DNA from: Cherax quadricarinatus | Taxonomy: Eukaryota > Arthropoda > Malacostraca > Decapoda > Parastacidae | Length of the DNA: 64,000 nt | Reading direction: 5' to 3' | NCBI RefSeq assembly: GCF_038502225.1 | Contig: NC_091322.1 | Location: 1,831,259-1,895,258 of the forward strand | Shown here: in pieces, positions 58,442-64,000 of the stretch | Layout: every line of letters starts with the position of its first letter | How positions within the stretch are numbered: position 1 is the stretch's first letter | Program-made: the position numbers and the translations under genes | Notes under the pieces: model-generated | The model's input: only the letters and a program-made list of their open reading frames with translations | Database searches by the model: none | Told to the model about the DNA's origin: nothing

Positions 58442-59148
58442 TCAGGTCCCAAATACCATTCGTCTCCATTCACTCCTATCGAACACGCTCATACACGCCT
58501 GCTGGAAGTCCAAGCCCCTCGCCCACAAAACCTCCCTTACCCCTTCCTTCCAACCTTTTTGAGGACGACCCCTACCCCGCCTTCCTTCTACAGATTTAAA
58601 TGCTCTCCATGTCAATCTACTTTGATCCATTCTCTCTAAATGACCAAACCACCTCAACAACCCCTCTTCAGCCCTCTGCCTAATACTTTTATTAACTCCA
58701 CACCTTCTCCTAATTTCCACACTCCGAATTTTCTGCATAATATTTACACCACACATTGCGCTTAGACAGGACATCTTCACTGCCTCCAACCGCCTCCTCG
58801 GTGCTGCATTCACAACCCAAGCTTCACACCCATATAAGAGTATTGGTACTACTATACTTTCATTACATTCCCTTCTTTGCCTCCATAGATAATGTTTTTT
58901 GACTCCACATATACCTCAATGCACCACTCACCTTTTTTCCCTCATCAATTCTATGATTAACCTCATCCTTCATAAATCCATCCGCCGACACATCAACTCC
59001 CAAGTATCTGAAAACATTCACTTCTTCCATACTCTTCCTCCCCAATTTGATATCCAATTTTTTTTTATCTAAATCATTTGATACCCTCATCACCTTACTC
59101 TTTTCTATGTTCACTTTCAACTTTCTACCTTTACACACACTCCCAAAC
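58442..59148 (-). pseudogene. RTE RT, C-terminal part after the insertion
   Basis: Continues the RTE after LINE C: KLKVNIEKSKVMRVSNDLD, FRYLGVDVSADGFM (58863-59138), a frameshift near 58840, then AVKMSCLSAMCGVNIMQKIR, LLRWFGHLERMDQSRLTWRA and a C-terminal GRGRPQKGW motif to the stop at 58442. LRWFGHVxRM and RGRPxxxW are common C-terminal signatures in RTE LINEs. Confidence 0.82.
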
Positions 59149-59152
59149 TCAT

Positions 59153-60448
59153 TACCTGGAGGTTACCTGGAGGGTATTCCCGGGATCAACGCCCCCGCGG
59201 CCCGGTCCATGACCAGGCCTCCCGATGGATCAGGGCCTGATCAACTAGGCTGTTACTGCTGGCCGCACGCAGTCCGACGTACGAGCCACAGCCCGGCTGA
59301 TCCGGCACTGACTTTAGGTATCTGTCCAGCTCTCTCTTGAAGGCAGCTAGGGGTTTATTGGCAATTCCCCTAATGCTTGATGGGAGGCTGTTGAACAGTT
59401 TTGGGCCCCGGACACTTATGGTGTTTTCTCTTAGTGTACCAATGGCGCCCCTACTTTTTATTGGGGGCATTTTGCATCGCCTGCCCAGTCTTTTACTTTC
59501 GTAGGGAGTGATTTCTGTGTGCAGATTTGGGACCATTCCTTCCAAGATTTTCCAAGTGTAGATTATGATATATCTCTCCCTCCTGCGTTCCAACGAGTAC
59601 AAGTCAAGTGCTTCCAAGCGTTCCCAGTAGTTAAGGTGCTTGACAGAACTTATACGTGCAGTAAAGGATCTCTGTACACTCTCTAGATCTGCGATTTCAC
59701 CTGCTTTGTATGGAGATGTTAATGTACAGCAGTATTCCAGCCTAGAGAGAACAAGTGATTTGAAAAGGATCATCATGGGCTTGGCATCTCTCGTTTGAAA
59801 GTTCTCATTATCCATCCTATCATTTTCTTTGCACGTGCGATCGTGGCACTGTTGTGATCCTTGAAAGTGAGATCCTCAGACATTACTACTCCCAGGTCCC
59901 TTACATTATTTTTCCACTCTATTGTATGGCCGGAATCAGTAGTATACATGTACTCTGTTCTAGTTATTATCTCCTCCAGTTTTCCATAACGGAGTAGTTG
60001 GAATTTGTCCACATTGAACATCATATTGTTTACCGTTGCCCACTGGAAAACTTTGTTTATATCTTCTTGGAGGTTAACCGCGTCCTCAGCAGATGACAGC
60101 CTCATGCAGATCCTAGTATCATCCGCAAAGGATGATACGGTGCTGTGGTGTATATCTCTGTTTATGTCTGATATGAGGATAAGGAATAAGATGGGGGCGA
60201 GTACTGTGCCTTGTGGAACAGAGCTCTTCACTATGGCAGCCTCCGATTTAACTCTGTTGACCACTACTCTTTGTGTTCGATTTGTTAGGAAGTTGAAGAT
60301 CCATCTCCCCACTTTCCCAGTTATTCCTTTAGCACGTATTTTATGGGCTATTACGCCATGATCGCATTTGTCAAATGCTTTTGCAAAGTCTGTGTATATT
60401 ACATCTGCATTCTGATTTTCTTCCAGTGCATCCAAGGCCATGTCATAG
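59153..60448 (-). pseudogene. LINE family C, copy 4, inserted in the RTE
   Basis: 5'-truncated 1296-bp copy starting at DYDMALDALEENQNADVIYT and containing FAKAFDKCDHGVIAHKIRAK, SSVPQGTVLAPILFLILI and SSFADDTRICM. A one-base loss near 59798 shifts frame before RDAKPMM; the second frame runs 59815-59186 to GPRGR. TCAT at 59149-59152 and 60449-60452 is the probable target duplication. It is more diverged from copies 1-3 than they are from each other (NRDIHH for DKDVSH). Confidence 0.85.
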
Positions 60449-60452
60449 TCAT

Positions 60453-61135
60453 CCACTAACCTTTGCAATTTTTCTTTAGAATCTCCCATAAGCACAGTAT
60501 CATCAGCAAAAAGTAACTGTGTCAATTCCCATTTTGTATTTGATTCCCCATAATTTAATCCTACCCCTCTCCCGAACACCCTAGCATTTACTTCTTTTAC
60601 AACCCCATCTATAAATATATTAATCAACCATGGTGACATTACACATCCCTGTCTAAGACCTACTTTTACCGGGAAGTAGTCTCCCTCTCTTCTACACACC
60701 CTAACCTGAGCCTCACTATCCTCATAAAAACTCTTTACAGCATTTAGTAACTTACCACCTATTCCATATACTTGCAACATCTGCCACATTGCTCCCCTAT
60801 CCACTCTATCATATGCCTTTTCTAAATCTATAAATGCAATAAAAACTTCCCTACCTTTATCTAAATACTGTTCACATATATGCTTCAATGTTAACACTTG
60901 ATCTACACATCCCCTACCCACTCTGAAACCTTCTTGCTCATCCGCAATCCTACATTCTGTCTTACCTCTAATTCTTTCAATAATAACCCTACCGTACACT
61001 TTTCCTGGTATACTCAGTAAACTTATTCCTCTATAATTTTTACAGTCTCTTTTGTACCCCTTACCTTTATATAAAGGGACTATACACGCTCTCTGCCAGT
61101 CCCTAGGTACCTTTCCCTCTTTCATACATTTATTG
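60453..61135 (-). pseudogene. RTE reverse transcriptase, N-terminal part
   Basis: MKEGKVPRDWQRACIVPLYK, NYRGISLLSIPGKVYGRVI, FIAFIDLEKAYDRVDRGAMW, GLRQGCVMSPWLINIFIDGV and catalytic QLLFADDTVLMGDSKEKLQR. The FADD box is intact. The frame runs without a stop into the inserted LINE C, giving a chimeric 481-codon frame (61218-59773) with two RT catalytic boxes. The residues upstream of MKEG come from an unrelated repeat. Confidence 0.85.
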
Positions 61136-61275
61136 GTCTTATTACTTTTCCTTTTATATCCATGGGGAAGTGGAATAAGAATCTTTCCTCCGTAAGCCAT
61201 GTGTGTTGTAAAAGTCAACTAAAATGCCGGGAACAATGGGCTGGTAACCCCTTTTTCTGTAAAGATTACTAAAAA
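61136..61275. other. Unclassified repeat-like fragment beside the RTE
   Basis: Contains AACTAAAATGCCGGGAACAA and GGGCTGGTAACCCC, a compact GC-balanced block unlike the AT-rich surroundings. No family assigned. Confidence 0.4.
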
Positions 61276-61366
61276 GAATAAGAAGAAGAAAATTGTCAAA
61301 GTGATTTAGAATATCCGTGAATACAGAATATAATTCCAGTCTCAATGGTAACTTTGTAGTTTTTGC

Positions 61367-61672
61367 TTAAGATGAGATAAGATAAGATTTTGTTTGGATT
61401 TTCAACCCCAAGGGGTTAGCCACCCAGGATAACCCAAGAAAGGCATTGCATCATCGAAGGACTGTCTTTCTTATTTCCATTTGGGTCCTCATTCTTGTCC
61501 CCCGGATGCGATCCACACCATTCGGCTAACACCTAGGTACCTGCTTGCTGCTAGATGAACGGGACAAGTGTAAGGAAACACACTTAATGTTTCCACCCTT
61601 GCTGGGGATTGAACCACAGACACTCGGTGTGTGAAGCAAGAGCGTTTCCTACCAGGCCACGGGCCAAATACA
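61367..61672 (-). mobile_element. tRNA-derived SINE, second copy
   Basis: Minus-strand copy of the SINE at 18071-18414: A-box region GTGGCCTGGTAGGAAACGC, B box GGTTCAATCCCCAGC (two changes from consensus), CATCTAGCAGCAAGCAGGTA, then GAGGACCCAAATGGAAATAA and TTGGGTTATCCTGGGTGGC, with an (ATAAG)n tail on the plus strand at 61367-61390. It abuts the LINE-C 3' end. Confidence 0.85.
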
Positions 61673-61675
61673 TGA

Positions 61676-64000
61676 GAGTTTACCTGGAGAGAGTTAATAT
61701 TATGTTTTGCTGCGGGGGCCACAGGGTCAACGCCCCCGCGGCCCGGTCTGATGAAATGGTAGAGAATCCAGGCCTCCTGGTGGATCAGACGATTTTGCCT
61801 GATCAGGCCAGGCTGTTGCTGCTGGCTGCACGCAAACCAACATACGAGCCACAGCCCGGCTGATCCGGAACTGACTTTAGGTGCTTGTCCAGTGCCAGCT
61901 TGAAGACTGCCAGGGGTCTGTTGGTAATCCCCCTTATGTGTGCTGGGAGGCAGTTGAACAGTCTCGGGCCCCTGACACTTATTGTATGGTCTCTTAACGT
62001 GCTAGTGACACCCCTGCTTTTCATTGGGGGGATGGTGCATCGTCTGCCAAGTCTTTTGCTTTCGTAGTGGGTGATTTTCGTGTGCAAGTTCGGTACTAGT
62101 CCCTCTAGGATTTTCCAGGTGTATATAATCATGTATCTCTCCCTCCTGCGTTCCAGGGAATACAGGTTTAGGAACCTCAAGCGCTCCCAATAATTGAGGT
62201 GTTTTATCTCCGTTATGCGCGCCGTGAAAGTTCTCTGTACATTTTCTAGGTCGGCAATTTCACCTGCCTTGAAAGGTGCTGTTAGTGTGCAGCAATATTC
62301 CAGCCTAGATAGAACAAGTGACCTGAAGAGTGTCATCATGGGCTTGGCCTCCCTAGTTTTGAAGGTTCTCATTATCCATCCTGTCATTTTTCTAGCAGAT
62401 GCGATTGATACAGTGTTATGGTCCTTGAAGGTGAGATCCTCCGACATGATCACTCCCAGGTCTTTGACGTTGGTGTTTCGCTCTATTTTGTGGCCAGAAT
62501 TTGTTTTGTACTCTGATGAAGATTTAATTTCCTCATGTTTACCATATCTGAGTAATTGAAATTTCTCATCGTTGAACTTCATATTGTTTTCTGCAGCCCA
62601 CTGAAAGATTTGGTTGATGTCTGCCTGGAGCTTTGCAGTGTCTGCAATGGAAGACACTGTCATGCAGATTCGGGTGTCATCTGCAAAGGAAGACACGGTG
62701 CTGTGGCTGACATCCTTGTCTATGTCGGATATAAGGATGAGGAACAAGATGGGAGCGAGTACTGTGCCTTGTGGAACAGAGCTTTTCACCGTAGCTGCCT
62801 CGGACTTTACTCTGTTGACGACTACTCTCTGTGTTCTGTTAGTGAGGAAATTATAGATCCATCGACCGACTTTTCCTGTTATTCCTTTAGCACGCATTTT
62901 GTGCGCTATTACGCCATGGTCACACTTGTCGAAGGCTTTTGCAAAGTCTGTATATATTACATCTGCATTCTTTTTGTCTTCTAGTGCATTTAGGACCTTG
63001 TCGTATTGGTCCAATAATTGAGACAGACAGGAGCGACCTGTTCTAAACCCATGTTGCCCTGGGTTGTGTAACTGATGGGTTTCTAGATGCGTGGTGATCT
63101 TGCTTCTTAGGACCCTTTCAAAGATTTTTATGATATGGGATGTTAGTGCTATTGGTCTGTAGTTCTTTGCTGTTGCTTTACTGCCCCCTTTGTGGAGTGG
63201 GGCTATGTCTGTTGTTTTTAGTAACTGTGGGACGACCCCCGTGTCCATGCTCCCTCTCCATAGGATGGAAAAGGCTCGTGATAGGGGCTTCTTGCAGTTC
63301 TTGATGAACACAGAGTTCCATGAGTCTGGCCCTGGGGCAGAGTGCATGGGCATGTCATTTATCGCCTGTTCGAAGTCATTTGGCGTCAGGATAACATCGG
63401 ATAGGCTTGTGTTAATCAAATTTTGTGGCTCTCTCATAAAAAATTCATTTTGATCTTCGACTCTCAGTCTGGTTAGCGGCTTGCTAAAAACTGAGTCATA
63501 TTGGGACTTGAGTAGCTCACTCATTTCCTTGTTGTCATCTGTGTAGGACCCATCTTGTTTAAGTAGGGGCCCAATACTGGACGTTGTTCTCGATTTTGAT
63601 TTGGCATAGGAGAAGAAATACTTTGGGTTTCTTTCGATTTCATTTATGGCTTTTAGTTCTTCCCGCGATTCCTGACTCCTAAAGGATTCTTTTAGCTTAA
63701 GTTCGATGCTTGCTATTTCTCTGACCAGTGTCTCCCTACGCATTTCAGATATATTGACCTCTTTTAGCCGCTCTGTTATTCTTTTCCGTCGCCTGTAAAG
63801 GGAGCGCCTGTCTCTTTCTGTTTTACATCTACTCCTCCTTTTTCTTAGAGGAATAAGCCTTGTGCATACATCGAGTGCTACCGAGTTAATCTGTTCTAGG
63901 CATAAGTTGGGGTCTGTGTTGCTTAGTATATCTTCCCAGCTTATATCGGTTAGGACTTGGTTTACTTGGTCCCACTTTATGTTTTTGTTATTGAAGTTGA
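61676..64000 (-). mobile_element. LINE family C, copy 5 (runs off the window)
   Basis: The best-preserved C copy. The 3' UTR (61676-61802) contains the conserved GGGCCGCGGGGGCGTTGACC block, with about 15 extra bases (ATTCTCTACCATTTCAT type) between CCTGG and AGACCGG, and ends ACTCTCTCCAGGTAAACTC next to the SINE. Confidence 0.88.
61803..64000 (-). CDS. LINE-C reverse transcriptase, 5' partial, frame open to the edge
   Basis: Over 730 codons with no stop from the window edge to 61803. Contains the basic linker (RKRRSRCKIERDRRSLYRRR), the fingers DSWNSVFIKNCKKPLSRAFS, NYRPIALTSHIIKIFERVL, FRTGRSCLSQLLDQYDKV, YTDFAKAFDKCDHGVIAHKM, SSVPQGTVLAPILFLILI, the catalytic SSFADDTRICM and the C-terminal YWERLRFLNLYSLERRRERY and CLPAHIRGITNRPLAVFKLA. 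No broken residue was noticed. The endonuclease must lie beyond 64000. A candidate active source of this family. Confidence 0.88.
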   Translation of the reverse strand, partial: NFNNKNIKWDQVNQVLTDISWEDILSNTDPNLCLEQINSVALDVCTRLIPLRKRRSRCKTERDRRSLYRRRKRITERLKEVNISEMRRETLVREIASIELKLKESFRSQESREELKAINEIERNPKYFFSYAKSKSRTTSSIGPLLKQDGSYTDDNKEMSELLKSQYDSVFSKPLTRLRVEDQNEFFMREPQNLINTSLSDVILTPNDFEQAINDMPMHSAPGPDSWNSVFIKNCKKPLSRAFSILWRGSMDTGVVPQLLKTTDIAPLHKGGSKATAKNYRPIALTSHIIKIFERVLRSKITTHLETHQLHNPGQHGFRTGRSCLSQLLDQYDKVLNALEDKKNADVIYTDFAKAFDKCDHGVIAHKMRAKGITGKVGRWIYNFLTNRTQRVVVNRVKSEAATVKSSVPQGTVLAPILFLILISDIDKDVSHSTVSSFADDTRICMTVSSIADTAKLQADINQIFQWAAENNMKFNDEKFQLLRYGKHEEIKSSSEYKTNSGHKIERNTNVKDLGVIMSEDLTFKDHNTVSIASARKMTGWIMRTFKTREAKPMMTLFRSLVLSRLEYCCTLTAPFKAGEIADLENVQRTFTARITEIKHLNYWERLRFLNLYSLERRRERYMIIYTWKILEGLVPNLHTKITHYESKRLGRRCTIPPMKSRGVTSTLRDHTISVRGPRLFNCLPAHIRGITNRPLAVFKLALDKHLKSVPDQPGCGSYVGLRAASSNSLA

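Larger units (their letters stand above)
58100..61135 (-). mobile_element. RTE LINE, 5'-truncated, split by LINE C
   Basis: Minus-strand RTE-type LINE in eIF3e intron 3. The RT starts near 61135 and the 3' UTR ends at about 58100 with the GTCGGCCGTCTCCCACCGAG motif and A/T-rich terminus also seen at 37079-37246. A LINE-C copy is inserted at 59153-60448 with TCAT at both ends. Confidence 0.85.

Noticed and set aside
62194..62984. Plus-strand frames opposite LINE C (also 63190-63453)
   Set aside because: Antisense shadows of the RT coding sequence; the same shadows occur opposite every LINE-C copy.

Overview
The window looks like a repeat-saturated stretch of an arthropod nuclear genome, most likely a decapod crustacean (crayfish, shrimp or crab). 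This is inferred from the repeat style (very long microsatellites, CR1/Jockey-like and RTE LINEs, Penelope-like elements, tRNA-derived SINEs) and from an intron-containing animal gene. No species assignment was possible. No prokaryotic gene, CRISPR array, rRNA or true tRNA gene was seen.

The one recognisable host gene is the 5' end of eIF3e (eukaryotic translation initiation factor 3 subunit E, INT6) on the + strand. Its three coding exons are at 52935-53024, 56854-57021 and 57593-57703, with phase-0 GT-AG introns, and it continues past the window end. Introns 1 and 3 are full of mobile elements: a piggyBac-type MITE, a mariner relic, a Penelope-like foldback, RTE and LINE-C copies, and a SINE.

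Layout. 0-9.4 kb: three tandem copies of one LINE family (here 'A') and one of another ('B'), separated by (CA)n arrays. 9.4-15.2 kb: two minisatellites, Penelope-like inverted repeats, and a 2.6-kb non-autonomous LTR element inserted in a 13-bp minisatellite; the LTR element carries a cluster of TGACGTCA and CACGTG palindromes. 15.2-20.7 kb: a LINE fragment, a (CT)n array, and a LINE 'C' copy split by a Penelope-like element whose terminal repeat is itself split by a SINE. 20.9-30.9 kb: a G-rich polypurine minisatellite followed by an approximately 8.9-kb satellite with a 19-20 bp unit. 31-41 kb: decayed LINE copies (C, D, RNase H-type, RTE). 41.07-49.47 kb: a young, apparently complete Ty3/Gypsy LTR retrotransposon (minus strand, 275-bp LTRs differing at two positions) inserted in a LINE C tail. 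49.5-52.8 kb: a LINE D copy carrying three separate insertions and ending at a 253-bp (TA)n array. 52.9-57.7 kb: eIF3e exons. 58-64 kb: an RTE LINE interrupted in frame by LINE C, then a SINE and a LINE C copy whose frame stays open to the window edge.

LINE family letters A-F are local labels for this window only. Family names (CR1/Jockey, RTE, Penelope, Gypsy, piggyBac, mariner) rest on motifs read by eye, not on searches. Most of the long open frames in this DNA are tandem-repeat artefacts and are not reported as genes.
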